From contig CAVWNR010000004.1 of assembly GCA_963756525.1 (NCBI GenBank), forward strand, positions 1-64,000: 64,000 nucleotides of DNA, given 5' to 3'. Below the pieces are notes generated by a model. It made no database searches. It worked only from the letters and a program-made list of their open reading frames with translations, and was not told the DNA's origin. Source of the DNA: CAVWNR01 sp963756525. Its GTDB lineage: Bacteria; Actinomycetota; Actinomycetes; Mycobacteriales; Jatrophihabitantaceae. The position numbers and the translations under genes are program-made. Of this stretch, positions 44,020 through 53,187 are shown piece after piece; the stretch's first letter is position 1; each line of letters starts with the position of its first letter.

Positions 44020-44673
44020 CTACGAGTCACCTCCGACGCCGGCCGGGATCAGCCCGCGCTCCCGCGCGTACTCGGCGAGCAGGCGTTGCAGCTGGCGGCG
44101 ACCCCGGTGCAGCCGGGACATCACCGTCCCGATCGGGGTACCCATGATCTCGGCGATCTCCTTGTACGCGAACCCCTCGACGTCGGCCAGGTAGACGGCC
44201 AGCCGGAAATCCTCGGGGAGTTGCTGCAACGCCTCCTTGACGTCGGAGTCGGGCAGGTGGTCGAGCGCCTCCGTCTCGGCCGAACGCAGGCCGTTGGAGG
44301 TGTGTGACTCCGCGCGGGCGAGCTGCCAGTCCTCGACGTTCTCGCTGTTCGCCTCCTGCGGCTGGCGCTGCTTCTTGCGGTAGTTGTTGATGAACGTGTT
44401 GGTCAGGATCCGGTAGAGCCAGGCCTTGAGGTTGGTGCCCTCGGTGAACTGGTGGAACGCGGCGAACGCCTTGACGTAGGTCTCCTGCACCAGATCCTCG
44501 GCGTCGGCGGGGTTGCGGGTCATCCGCATCGCGGCTGCGTAGAGCTGGTCGAGGAAGGGCAGCGCGTCGCGTTCGAACCGCGCGCGACGCTCTTCGACCG
44601 CTTCTTCCGCCACCGTGCTCCCACCGCTCTCCAGGCTCTTCGGGCTCTTCGGGCTCTCGAGGCAACCAGCCAT
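44020..44673 (-). CDS. sigR: ECF sigma factor SigR/SigH
   Basis: 217 aa. Region 2 (RFERDALPFLDQLYAAAMRM, NPADAEDLVQETYVKAF) and region 4 (EGFAYKEIAEIMGTPIGTVM) match SigR/SigH. It directs thiol-oxidative stress genes. ATG 44673 or GTG 44613 are possible starts; the frame is also open upstream to 44832, which could encode an N-terminally longer form as described for Streptomyces SigR. Operon with rsrA. No clear GGAAT/GTT-type promoter was found upstream. Confidence 0.93.
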   Translation of the reverse strand: MAGCLESPKSPKSLESGGSTVAEEAVEERRARFERDALPFLDQLYAAAMRMTRNPADAEDLVQETYVKAFAAFHQFTEGTNLKAWLYRILTNTFINNYRKKQRQPQEANSENVEDWQLARAESHTSNGLRSAETEALDHLPDSDVKEALQQLPEDFRLAVYLADVEGFAYKEIAEIMGTPIGTVMSRLHRGRRQLQRLLAEYARERGLIPAGVGGDS

Positions 44674-44838
44674 CCGTGTCAAGGAGGATACGGCGCTGGC
44701 ATCCTTCGCGTCGCCGCCGGCGTACGTTGGAGCGGCCTCGGCGCTCGGCCAGGGCACGAAGCGCCGTCCCACCGTCGTCGCGATCACGACGAACCAAACA
44801 GCCGGGCCACCGCCCGGCATTCCCGCCCCCACCCCGCT

Positions 44839-44887
44839 GTTGATGTTGGACTTGTGGCTGATATTCGACCACTAGTCCAACATCAAC
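44839..44887. repeat. 49-bp palindrome, copy 2
   Basis: Same 49-bp unit as at 22281, with arms starting GTTGATGTTGGACTTGTGG and a TAT centre. Two or three mismatches lie in the inner arms. It lies between divergent sigR and ybaK, 42 bases before the ybaK start. Confidence 0.9.
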
Positions 44888-44929
44888 AGTGGGTTAAGAT
44901 CCATTGGACAGGCCGTAAGGTGGTCGGCC

Positions 44930-45409
44930 GTGGGTACCGGTACCCCGGCGACGGCGCTGCTCGCCCGGCAGGGCGTGGCGCATCGGCTACACGCGTACTC
45001 GCACGATCCGCGCGCCGACGCCTACGGCGACGAGGCCGCAGCCGCGCTGGGTGTCGCGACGGAGCGCATCTTCAAGACGTTGATCGCCGCCGTGGACGGC
45101 AAGCTCGCCTGCGCCGTCGTCCCGGTGGCCGGCCGCCTGGACCTGAAGGCGCTTGCGGCGGCGCTGGGCGGTAAGCGCGCCGTCCTGGCAGAGCCCGCGG
45201 CGGCGCAGCGAGCGACGGGCTACGTCGTCGGCGGCATCTCGCCGATCGCGCAAAAGTCCCGGCTGCCGCTCGTCCTCGACGAGTCGGCGGGCGGCTTGGA
45301 CACCGTGTACGTCTCGGCCGGCCGGCGCGGGCTGCAGGTTGAGCTGTCGCCGGGCGACCTGGTCCGGCTCACCGGGGCCTCGCTCGCGCCGATCACCACT
45401 CAGGGCTGA
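44930..45409 (+). CDS. ybaK: Cys-tRNA(Pro)/Cys-tRNA(Cys) deacylase YbaK
   Basis: 159 aa. YbaK/EbsC fold with the catalytic Lys in ATERIFKTLIAAVDGK and the motif GYVVGGISPIAQKSRLPLVL. It edits mischarged tRNA. GTG start at 44930, 42 bases after a 49-bp palindrome. Convergent with the following membrane protein gene (10-base overlap). Confidence 0.93.
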   Translation: MGTGTPATALLARQGVAHRLHAYSHDPRADAYGDEAAAALGVATERIFKTLIAAVDGKLACAVVPVAGRLDLKALAAALGGKRAVLAEPAAAQRATGYVVGGISPIAQKSRLPLVLDESAGGLDTVYVSAGRRGLQVELSPGDLVRLTGASLAPITTQG

Positions 45410-46971
45410 GCCGGCAGCAGCGGCGCACCCGGCGCGCGCTCGACCACCGCGATCCGGGCGTCGCGCCACACGACGTCGGCGCCGGGCGGGACGTCCGAGG
45501 CCGCGCGTACCGCGAGTGTCCACTGCGCCCGGCGGGGCTGGCACACGTATTCGGCAGTGAAGAGGTTCTCCCAGCGCGGGTTGCTGACGCACCAGCCCAG
45601 GTGCCGGCGCTGCGCGGCGATGCCGATCCCGGCCGCCTGAACCCAGAGGTCGTGCTTGAAGTCGAGGGCGACCGTGCGCCCGTCGCGGGCCGGGTCGTCG
45701 GCAAGCCTGGCGGCGACGGCCTGGTAGTTGGTCTGGCCGACGTTGTGGTCGCGCGGCTGCGGGGCACCGGCTGCCAGCACGACGAGGACGAGCGCGGCGG
45801 CGCCGGCCAGGGGGACCACCCGGCCGCGGGGCAGCGCCGCCTCGAGCCGGACGGTGAGCTGCACGCCGGCGGTGACGACGAGCAGCAGCGGAACGGTCAG
45901 GTAGAAGAAGCCGACGTAGCGGTCGACGCCGGTCAGCGCGTCGACGCCGCGCTTGACGTAGTAGAGGAACAGCACGCTCTGCAGCGCGATCATCCCGTAC
46001 AGGTAAGGGAACAGCCGCTGCCGCTCGCCCACCAGCAGCGCCACGGCCACGACGATGGCGGCGACCGTGAAGAGCACCGGCACGCCGTGCTGCCAGTACC
46101 AGCCCGCGAACCGCAGCACGTCGGCGGGGCTGTGCTGCCGGCTGGGCAGCTGGATGTAGCGCCAATAGCTACGCCACGGGCCCGGATAGTGCAGCGCCAG
46201 CTCCGCCACGATCGGCAGCGCGAACAACCCCAGCAGCCCCAGCGCCCCGACCCCGGCGCGCCGGTGCGCGCGCAGCTCGGCACGCAGCCGTGAGCGATGC
46301 GCCAGTGCCCAGCAGAGCAGCACCGCCGGCGTCGTGACCGCCACGAACATCAGGAAGCTGACGTGGCCGTGTGCCAGCAGGCCGGCTGCGAGGACGTAGG
46401 ACGGCAGCTCGACGGTCCGGCCCGCGGCGAGCGCTGCCCCGGCCACCATGAACAGCAGGAACGGCGCCAGGTACAGGTACGGGAACCAGACGTTGCCGAG
46501 CATCGCGTGGTGCGCGGCGAAGAGAAACACGACGCCGAGCGCGACGGCCGCCGCGGGCAGCGAGCCGGTGCAGCGGTAGATCGTCAAGACGGTCAGACCG
46601 ATCAGCGCGGCGCTGAAGACGATCGCGCCGAGTTCCTGCGCGTTGTACGGCGCGGCGACGTGCAGCAGACCGTGGAACAAGCCCTCTCCGGCGGCGAGCA
46701 GGTAGAGCAGCGCCGGCCCCGGATGGTGAAAGCCCACCCGTGAGTAGTTGCCGACGAGCTGCTCGAAGTGCTCGGCGCGCAGCACGAGTAGCGAGTTGAG
46801 CGCTCCGTCGCCCTGCTCCTGGGTCGGCGTGGTGAACAGGTACGCGGCGCGGGCGATCGCGACGACTGCGACGACCGCAGTGGACAGCCAGAAGACCCAG
46901 ACCGTCGAGTTCGCGGCGAGCGCGCCGGCGCGCCACGGCCGCGCGCGATCGCCGATGCCCGTCGCCGCCAC
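45400..46971 (-). CDS. Large polytopic membrane protein, glycosyltransferase-like (GT-C type)
   Basis: 523 aa with about 10-12 hydrophobic helices and a soluble C-terminal part (from about 430) ending in WRDARIAVVERAPGAPLLP. The first periplasmic loop, VLRAEHFEQLVGNYSRVGFH, is acidic and aromatic as in lipid-linked sugar transferases of the GT-C fold, but no diagnostic DD or ExD motif is decisive. I call it GT-C-like only. GTG start at 46971. Confidence 0.6.
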   Translation of the reverse strand: MAATGIGDRARPWRAGALAANSTVWVFWLSTAVVAVVAIARAAYLFTTPTQEQGDGALNSLLVLRAEHFEQLVGNYSRVGFHHPGPALLYLLAAGEGLFHGLLHVAAPYNAQELGAIVFSAALIGLTVLTIYRCTGSLPAAAVALGVVFLFAAHHAMLGNVWFPYLYLAPFLLFMVAGAALAAGRTVELPSYVLAAGLLAHGHVSFLMFVAVTTPAVLLCWALAHRSRLRAELRAHRRAGVGALGLLGLFALPIVAELALHYPGPWRSYWRYIQLPSRQHSPADVLRFAGWYWQHGVPVLFTVAAIVVAVALLVGERQRLFPYLYGMIALQSVLFLYYVKRGVDALTGVDRYVGFFYLTVPLLLVVTAGVQLTVRLEAALPRGRVVPLAGAAALVLVVLAAGAPQPRDHNVGQTNYQAVAARLADDPARDGRTVALDFKHDLWVQAAGIGIAAQRRHLGWCVSNPRWENLFTAEYVCQPRRAQWTLAVRAASDVPPGADVVWRDARIAVVERAPGAPLLPAQP

Positions 46972-46988
46972 GTGGCCAGTCTGCCGCA

Positions 46989-47636
46989 CTACGCGCGGCG
47001 GGCCCGGCGACGCGGGCGCTCGGCGACGCTCGCGAGCCCGGCTGCGTCGAGGAACTCTCGGACGGCGTCGGCGACCGCGGCCCGGTCCTTCAGCGAGTGA
47101 TCCGCTCCGCGGATGACGACGCGGCGACGGCGCGGATCTTCGGGCGGTATACCGAAGGCGTCCCGCTCGCCCTGCACGACGAGCAACGGAACCGGCACGG
47201 CATCCAGCTCGTCGAGCCGGGTTTTCGCGGGCTTGCCGGGCGGGTGGACGGGAAACGCGAGCGCGATCACCGCCGCGGCGCCGCTGGCCGCGGCGGTGCG
47301 GCATGCGACCCGGGCGCCGCTGGACCGCCCGCAGTGGACGGCCGGCAGGTCGCCGAGGCCGCGCCGGCGGCGGAGCACACCGGTGACGGTGAGCCACGCC
47401 TCATCCAGCCGTGGCGCGGACGCCGGCGTGCGGCGCCCGGCGACCCGGTACGGCTGGGTGATCCGGGCGACGAGCAGACCGCAGTCGAGCGCTGCCTGGC
47501 GGGTGGCCAGCAGGTCAGGCGCGTCGACGCCGCCGCCAGCGCCGTGGCCGGCGAAGAGGATCGCGCTCGGCGTGCCCCGCGGCCGGTCGAGGTCCGCCCA
47601 CGCCGTCCCGGTCGGAGTCGGAACTTCCAGCCGCAT
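46989..47636 (-). CDS. Small alpha/beta hydrolase
   Basis: 215 aa. An early AILFAGHGAGGG loop, a nucleophile-like HCGRSSGARVACRTA region, and a late ADHSLKDRAAVADAVREF with the catalytic His fit the KANL3/Tex30-like (dienelactone-like) hydrolases. ATG 47636 overlaps the stop of the SRAP gene, so they are coupled. The substrate is unknown. Confidence 0.8.
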   Translation of the reverse strand: MRLEVPTPTGTAWADLDRPRGTPSAILFAGHGAGGGVDAPDLLATRQAALDCGLLVARITQPYRVAGRRTPASAPRLDEAWLTVTGVLRRRRGLGDLPAVHCGRSSGARVACRTAAASGAAAVIALAFPVHPPGKPAKTRLDELDAVPVPLLVVQGERDAFGIPPEDPRRRRVVIRGADHSLKDRAAVADAVREFLDAAGLASVAERPRRRARRA

Positions 47637-48394
47637 CAGAACAGGGCTTGCGGCTCTGCCTGCTGCGGCAGGCCCGGTTCGTCGACCGGCTCGATGAGCT
47701 CGGGGCCGTTGTTGCGCACGTTCCCGACGGCGGAGGAGACGACATACGGCTCGAGGCGCGCCTCGGGTATCCGGTCGAGGACGCGGCGGCCGGCGGCCGG
47801 GTCGCCGCTGGAACAGTCCAGCCACTGCTCGCGCAGTTCGGCGGGGACGACCACGGGGTTGCGGTCGTGGATGACACCGAGCAGGTCGGGGGCCTGCTGG
47901 GTGATGACGGTGCAGGTGCACAGCCAGCGCTCCGGGTGGTCGTCCGGCAGCGCGGGATCGCGCCACAGCTCGTAGAGCCCGGCCATCGCGAGCAGCCGGC
48001 CCTGCGGATCATGCAGGAAATACGGCACCTTGCCCCGCTCGGTCTGCTGCCACTCGTAGTAGCCCAGCGCGGGTACGAGGCAGCGCCGGCGCCCCGCGGC
48101 GGCCTTGAACGCCGGCTTGCTGGTCACCGTCTCGATCCGGGCATTGATCATCTTTGCACCGCCGGAACGGTCCCGCGACCAGTTGGGGACCAGCCCCCAC
48201 CGGGCGGTCCGAAGTTGCCGCACGGGCGGGGCGTCTTCGCCGCCGTCGCGAGGCGGGCGCTCGACGACGATCCGCACCGGGTCGGTAGGGGCCACGTTCC
48301 AGGACGGCGGCACGTCGTCGTCGAGCACCTCTTCGACGTCGAACTCCTCAGTCAGGTCCGCCGTCGCGGCCACGTTCACGTATCGCCCACACAC
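47636..48394 (-). CDS. SOS response-associated peptidase (SRAP/YedK)
   Basis: 252 aa. SRAP proteins bind covalently to abasic sites in single-stranded DNA through Cys2. Here CGRYVN directly follows the GTG initiator. Further motifs: SWNVAPTDPVRIV with the Asn, GLVPNWSRD, MINARIETVTSKPAF and GYYEWQQTERGKVPYF with the Glu. Divergent from aroA (48 bases). The order SRAP-aroA-rsgA is the mycobacterial one. Confidence 0.94.
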   Translation of the reverse strand: MCGRYVNVAATADLTEEFDVEEVLDDDVPPSWNVAPTDPVRIVVERPPRDGGEDAPPVRQLRTARWGLVPNWSRDRSGGAKMINARIETVTSKPAFKAAAGRRRCLVPALGYYEWQQTERGKVPYFLHDPQGRLLAMAGLYELWRDPALPDDHPERWLCTCTVITQQAPDLLGVIHDRNPVVVPAELREQWLDCSSGDPAAGRRVLDRIPEARLEPYVVSSAVGNVRNNGPELIEPVDEPGLPQQAEPQALF

Positions 48395-48442
48395 GCTGCC
48401 AGTCTGGCACCGCAACCCGCACCGTCGGGCACACTGATCCTC

Positions 48443-49720
48443 GTGACCGCCGACGCCGCGCCGTGGGACGCTCCCCGGGCGCCCGGCGCGCTGCACGCCA
48501 GCGTCACGCTCCCCGGCTCGAAGTCGCAGACCAACCGGGCGCTGGTGCTCGCCGCCCTGGCCGACGGCAGTTCGCGGATCAGCCGGCCGCTGCGGGCCCG
48601 GGACACGCTGCTGATGGCCGGCGCGCTGCGTGCGGTGGGCGTGGACGTGCGTGACGACGGCGAGGACTGGCTGGTCGAGCCAGCACCGCTGCACGCGGGA
48701 GAAGTCGACACCGGGCTCGCCGGAACGGTGATGCGGTTCGTGCCACCACTCGCCGCGCTCGCCGACGGCCCGGTCGCCTTCGACGGTGACGACCGGGCGC
48801 GGGAACGTCCGATGGGGACCCTGGTCGACGGGCTGCGCCAGGCGGGCGTCGTGGTCGACGACGGCGGGCGGGGGCGGCTGCCGTTCACGGTTCGCGGCGC
48901 GGCCGCGGCGCCCGGCGGCACCGTCCGTATCGACACGGCTGCGTCGTCGCAGTTCGTGTCCGGTCTGCTGCTGGCCGGGGCGCGCTACGACAAGGGCATC
49001 GAGGTCGTCCACACCGGCGACGGGCCGGTGCCGTCGCAGCCGCACATCGAGATGACCCTGCAGATGCTGCGCGTGGCCGGGGTCGAGGCCACCCAGCCGG
49101 TGCCGGCCTGCTGGCAGGTCGCGCCGGGGCGGATCAGCGCCGTGGACACGACCGTCGAACCTGACCTGTCGAACGCGGCGCCGTTCCTCGCCGCCCCGCT
49201 CGTCGCCGGCGGCGAGGTGACCGTCCGGCACTGGCCGACCGCGACGACTCAGCCGGGGGACGCGCTGCGCGGCCTGCTTGCCGCGATGGGTGCCGAGGTC
49301 ACGCTGCACGCGGGCGGGCTCACCGTCCGCGGCACCGGCGGCATCGTCCCGCTCGACGCCGACCTGCACGACGTCACCGAGCTGGCCACCGTGCTGGCGG
49401 CGCTCGCCGTGCTCGCCGACGGCCCGTCCCGGCTGACCGGCCTGGCCCACACCCGTGGCCACGAGACCGATCGGCTCGCCGCGCTCGCCGCCGAGCTGAG
49501 CGGTCTGGGCGCCGATGTCACGGAGTTGCCCGACGGCCTGGTGATCAACCCGCGGCCGCTGCACGGCGGGGTGTGGCACGCCTACGCCGACCACCGGATG
49601 GCCACCGCGGGCGCGCTCGCCGGCCTCGCCGTCGACGGCGTCCAGGTCGACGACATCGCCACCACCGGCAAGACGCTGCCTGACTTCCCGGGCATGTGGG
49701 CTCGGCTGGTCGGCGGGTAG
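48443..49720 (+). CDS. aroA: 3-phosphoshikimate 1-carboxyvinyltransferase (EPSP synthase)
   Basis: Shikimate pathway, condenses PEP with shikimate-3-phosphate; 425 aa. Signatures: TLPGSKSQTNRALVLAALAD near residue 27, DGDDRARERPMGTLVDGLRQ near 115 and GHETDRLAALAAEL near 335. GTG start at 48443 with no clear ribosome site, perhaps a leaderless transcript. rsgA starts 6 bases after its stop, so they form an operon. Confidence 0.96.
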   Translation: MTADAAPWDAPRAPGALHASVTLPGSKSQTNRALVLAALADGSSRISRPLRARDTLLMAGALRAVGVDVRDDGEDWLVEPAPLHAGEVDTGLAGTVMRFVPPLAALADGPVAFDGDDRARERPMGTLVDGLRQAGVVVDDGGRGRLPFTVRGAAAAPGGTVRIDTAASSQFVSGLLLAGARYDKGIEVVHTGDGPVPSQPHIEMTLQMLRVAGVEATQPVPACWQVAPGRISAVDTTVEPDLSNAAPFLAAPLVAGGEVTVRHWPTATTQPGDALRGLLAAMGAEVTLHAGGLTVRGTGGIVPLDADLHDVTELATVLAALAVLADGPSRLTGLAHTRGHETDRLAALAAELSGLGADVTELPDGLVINPRPLHGGVWHAYADHRMATAGALAGLAVDGVQVDDIATTGKTLPDFPGMWARLVGG

Positions 49721-49726
49721 GCGCGG

Positions 49727-50719
49727 ATGCCGGCTCGCTCGGGTGACGTTCGCCGTCTCGACGAGGACGACGTGCGGGTGCGCCCCGGCCGGGGCACCCG
49801 TCCACGGTCCAAGCAGCGACCCGGCCACCGCGACGCCGCCGAGGGCGTGGTGTTGACCGTCGACCGTGGCCGCTACGCCGTCCTGGTCGGCAACGTCACC
49901 GTTACCGCCATGCGCGCCCGCGAGCTAGGGCGCAAGGGAATCGCCGTCGGCGACCGGGTGAGCGTCGTCGGCGACCTCTCCGGCGCCCCCGACGCGCTGG
50001 CCCGCATCGTCCGCCTCGCCGAGCGGGAGACAGTGCTGCGGCGCACCGCCGACGACGACGACCCGCTGGAACGGGTGATCGTCGCGAACGCCGAGCAGAT
50101 GGTCATCGTCGCGTCGCTCGCCAACCCCGAGCCGAGCTACGGGCTGATCGACCGCTGCGTGGTCGCCGCGCTCACCGCCGGCCTGGAACCCCTGCTCTGC
50201 CTGACGAAATCCGACCTCGCGCCGCCGGACGAGACGCTGGTGCGCTACGCCCAACTGGACGTTCCGGCGGTCGTCACCCGCAAGGGCGGCGACCTGAGTC
50301 CGTTGCGCGACCGGCTGCACGAGCAGACGTCGGTGTTCGTCGGGCACTCCGGCGTGGGGAAGTCGACGCTCATCAACGCGCTGGTGCCCGAGGCAAACCG
50401 CGCGACCGGGCGGGTCAGCGCCGTCACCGGCAAGGGGCGGCACACGTCCAGCTCGGCGATCGCCCTCCCGCTGCCCGGCGGCGGCTGGGTGATCGACACG
50501 CCCGGGCTGCGCTCGTTCGGGCTCGCGCATGTCACCGCGGACGACCTGCTCTGGGCGTTCCCGGATCTGGAGGACGGCGCGGTGCGCTGTCCCCCCGGCT
50601 GCGAGCACCTCTCGGCAGCCGCCGGGTGCACGCTCGACGCCTGGGTGGCCGGCGGCGAGTCGACGCCGGACCGGCTCGCCGCGTTCCGCCGGTTAGTGGC
50701 CAGCCGCGCGTCCGAATAG
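49727..50719 (+). CDS. rsgA: Ribosome small subunit-dependent GTPase A
   Basis: 330 aa circularly permuted GTPase for 30S maturation. OB domain (about residues 35-95), then G4 LTKSD, G1 GHSGVGKSTLINALVP and G3 IDTPGLRSF, in the permuted order. A C-terminal zinc motif CPPGCEHLSAAAGC follows. The N-terminal 35 residues are Arg/Asp-rich. It is coupled to aroA. Confidence 0.95.
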   Translation: MPARSGDVRRLDEDDVRVRPGRGTRPRSKQRPGHRDAAEGVVLTVDRGRYAVLVGNVTVTAMRARELGRKGIAVGDRVSVVGDLSGAPDALARIVRLAERETVLRRTADDDDPLERVIVANAEQMVIVASLANPEPSYGLIDRCVVAALTAGLEPLLCLTKSDLAPPDETLVRYAQLDVPAVVTRKGGDLSPLRDRLHEQTSVFVGHSGVGKSTLINALVPEANRATGRVSAVTGKGRHTSSSAIALPLPGGGWVIDTPGLRSFGLAHVTADDLLWAFPDLEDGAVRCPPGCEHLSAAAGCTLDAWVAGGESTPDRLAAFRRLVASRASE

Positions 50720-50774
50720 CTGGTACGGCCCCCGGCGCCTTGACCGCAGGGGCATCGCCGGGCTTGGCTTGCGC

Positions 50775-51545
50775 ATGCAGTTCACCGCGGCGGCCGAGCA
50801 GTATGACCGGTTCATGGGGCGCTACGCACCGACGCTGGCCCTCGCGCTGGCGGATTTCGCGGGCGTGGCGGCCGGTCTGCGAGTTCTCGACGTGGGGTGC
50901 GGCCCAGGCGGGCTCACCCGCGAGCTGGCGGCCCGGGTCGGCGCCGCCCAGGTGGCCGCGATCGACCCCGCACCGCAGTTCGCCGCCGCATGCCGCGACC
51001 GCAACCCGGGTGTCGACGTGCGAGAAGGCGTCGCAGAGCAGCTGCCCTGGCCGACCGGCGAGTTCGATCTGGCCCTGTCCGCGCTGGTGATCGGCTTCAT
51101 GCGCGATCCTGACCGGGGGATGCGGGAGATGGCCCGTGTGGTCCGCCCCGGCGGCACCGTCGCGGCCTGCATGTGGGACATCGCGGCAGGTGGCATGACG
51201 ATGCTGCGGGTCTTCTGGAACGCGGTGGGCACGGTCGACCCGGCCGCTGTGGGCGAGCGGCCGATGGCCGGCACCGCCGACGGCGACATCGCCGAGCGCC
51301 TCGACCGAGCGGGGCTGCTCGACGTGACCGCCGGCGAGTTGACCGCACGAGCCGACTACGCCGACTTCGACGACTTCTGGCAGCCGTTCACCTACGCCGT
51401 CGGTCCGACCGGCCAATATCTCGCCCGGCTCGCCGACGCGGAGCAGGCGCGGGTACGCGACGCCTGCCGGGTGGCCCTGCCGAGCGGATCGTTCCAGCTC
51501 GATGCGCGCGCCTGGTGCGCCCGCGGCACCGTGCCGGAAGCGTAG
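50775..51545 (+). CDS. Class I SAM-dependent methyltransferase
   Basis: 256 aa. Starts MQFTAAAEQYDRFMGRYAP, followed by the SAM-binding LRVLDVGCGPGGLTRELAAR and an acidic AAIDPAPQFAAACRD. UbiE/Methyltransf_11 type. Methyl acceptor unknown. It stands between rsgA and a MOSC gene on the same strand. Confidence 0.87.
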   Translation: MQFTAAAEQYDRFMGRYAPTLALALADFAGVAAGLRVLDVGCGPGGLTRELAARVGAAQVAAIDPAPQFAAACRDRNPGVDVREGVAEQLPWPTGEFDLALSALVIGFMRDPDRGMREMARVVRPGGTVAACMWDIAAGGMTMLRVFWNAVGTVDPAAVGERPMAGTADGDIAERLDRAGLLDVTAGELTARADYADFDDFWQPFTYAVGPTGQYLARLADAEQARVRDACRVALPSGSFQLDARAWCARGTVPEA

Positions 51546-51576
51546 CCGCCGCCGCGCCGCCCAATAGGCTGGGCGG

Positions 51577-52419
51577 GTGCCGATCACGCTGACCGACATC
51601 TACCGCTACCCGGTCAAGTCCTGCCGCGGCGAGCGGCTCACCGAGGCGACGGTCGAGCCGTGGGGCCTCGCCGGCGACCGTCGGTTCATGCTCGTCGACG
51701 ACGACGACGCCGTCGTCACCGCCCGCGAGCACCCGCGCCTGGTACTCGCGCGGCCGCGGGTCGAGAGCGGAGCGCTGCGCGCCGAGGCGCCGGATATCGC
51801 GCCGCTCGTCGTGCGGGTGCCCGACGGGAGCGACCTGATCGTCGTCACCATCTGGCGCAGCCGGCTGCGCGCCGCGCTGGTGTCACCCGAGGCGGACGCC
51901 TGGTTCAGCAAGGTGGCCGGCATGTCGGTCCGCCTGGTCTACCTGGACGACCCGACCCGCCGGCGACCCAATCCTGCCTACAGCCGCGACTGCGACCGGG
52001 TGTCGTTCGCGGACGGCTATCCCCTCATCCTCGCCACGCGGGAGTCGCTCGACGCGGTGAACGGCTGGATCGCCGAAGGGCCGCTGGCGCAGGAGGGCCC
52101 GCTCCCGATGCGCCGCTTCCGGCCCAGCGTCGTCGTCTCCGGAGCGCCGGCGTGGGCCGAGGACGGATGGCGGCGGCTGCGCATCGGCGCGGCCACCTTT
52201 CGCGTGGTGAAGTCCTGCGACCGTTGTGTGCTCACCACGATCGACCCGGACACCGCCGCGAAAGGCAAGGAGCCGATCGCCACGCTCGCGCGGTACCGCC
52301 GTTGGGACGGCAAGACCTGGTTCGCCGTCAACCTCATCCCCGACGATCTGGGACCGATCAACGTCGGCGACGAGGTCGAGGTCCTGGACGAGGTACCGGC
52401 GGACCAGCCGCTGTGCTAG
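51577..52419 (+). CDS. MOSC domain protein
   Basis: 280 aa. An N-terminal MOSC beta-barrel domain (YRYPVKSCRGERLTEATV) precedes the MOSC domain with the conserved Cys in RVVKSCDRCVLTTIDPDT. Members of this mARC-like type bind a molybdenum or sulfur cofactor and reduce N-hydroxylated substrates or carry sulfur. GTG start at 51577. Convergent with the SDR gene (overlap of 3-4 bases). Confidence 0.88.
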   Translation: MPITLTDIYRYPVKSCRGERLTEATVEPWGLAGDRRFMLVDDDDAVVTAREHPRLVLARPRVESGALRAEAPDIAPLVVRVPDGSDLIVVTIWRSRLRAALVSPEADAWFSKVAGMSVRLVYLDDPTRRRPNPAYSRDCDRVSFADGYPLILATRESLDAVNGWIAEGPLAQEGPLPMRRFRPSVVVSGAPAWAEDGWRRLRIGAATFRVVKSCDRCVLTTIDPDTAAKGKEPIATLARYRRWDGKTWFAVNLIPDDLGPINVGDEVEVLDEVPADQPLC

Positions 52420-53174
52420 AACTGCACGCCGCGGGTGAGCGCACCGTCGACGACCAGGTTGGTCCCGCTCGTGAAGCTGGACGCGGGGCTGGCGATGAAC
52501 ACGATCGCGTGGGCCATCTCCTCCGGAGTGCCCATGCGCCCGGTCGGGTTGAGGCCAAGCGCCGTGGCGTAGAGCTCCGGGTTGCCGCGCTTGATGTTGT
52601 CCCACACACCGCCCTCGAAGAACGTGTTGCCGGGCGAGACCGTGTTCGCGCGGATCCCCTTGGCCGCCAGCCGATAGGCCAGGCTCGAGATGTAGTGGAT
52701 CAGCGCCGCCTTGGCCGTGCCGTACGGTCCGGCGGCGAAGTCGATCTCGCGGCCGGACACGCTGGATACCGCGACGATCGACGCCGCGGGACTGTCCTCC
52801 AGCCACGGCAGCGCCGCGTTGACCAGGTGGACGGTACCCATCAGGTCGGTAGCCAGGGACGCCGCCCAGTTCTCCTCCGTGTCGGGGATGGCCAGCGCGC
52901 TGACGTTGGAGACGACGATGTCGATGCCGCCCAGGCGCTCGGCCGCCTGCCGCACCCACGCGGTGAGGCTCTCCGGGTCGGCCACGTCGGCGACCGCGCC
53001 GTGTGCGTCCCCCCGCTCGCGCAGCGCCGTCTCGGCCGACTCGACCTCGTCCGCGCCGCGCGCGCAGAACGCCACCGCCGCGCCCTCGTCCAGGAACGTC
53101 TCGACGGTGGCGCGCCCGATCCCGCGCGTGCCACCGGTGACCAGCGTGCGCAGCCCGGCCAGTTGCAGATCCAT
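52416..53174 (-). CDS. Short-chain dehydrogenase/reductase
   Basis: 252 aa classical SDR. Cofactor loop TGGTRGIGRATVETFLDEG, NVSALAIP in place of NNAG, catalytic Ser in VAVSSVSGREID, and YxxxK in GPYGTAKAALIHY. CARGADEVE after the loop suggests NADP preference. Substrate unknown. It follows the acetamidase gene by 13 bases on the same strand. Confidence 0.9.
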   Translation of the reverse strand: MDLQLAGLRTLVTGGTRGIGRATVETFLDEGAAVAFCARGADEVESAETALRERGDAHGAVADVADPESLTAWVRQAAERLGGIDIVVSNVSALAIPDTEENWAASLATDLMGTVHLVNAALPWLEDSPAASIVAVSSVSGREIDFAAGPYGTAKAALIHYISSLAYRLAAKGIRANTVSPGNTFFEGGVWDNIKRGNPELYATALGLNPTGRMGTPEEMAHAIVFIASPASSFTSGTNLVVDGALTRGVQF

Positions 53175-53187
53175 GATCGGCTCCCGT

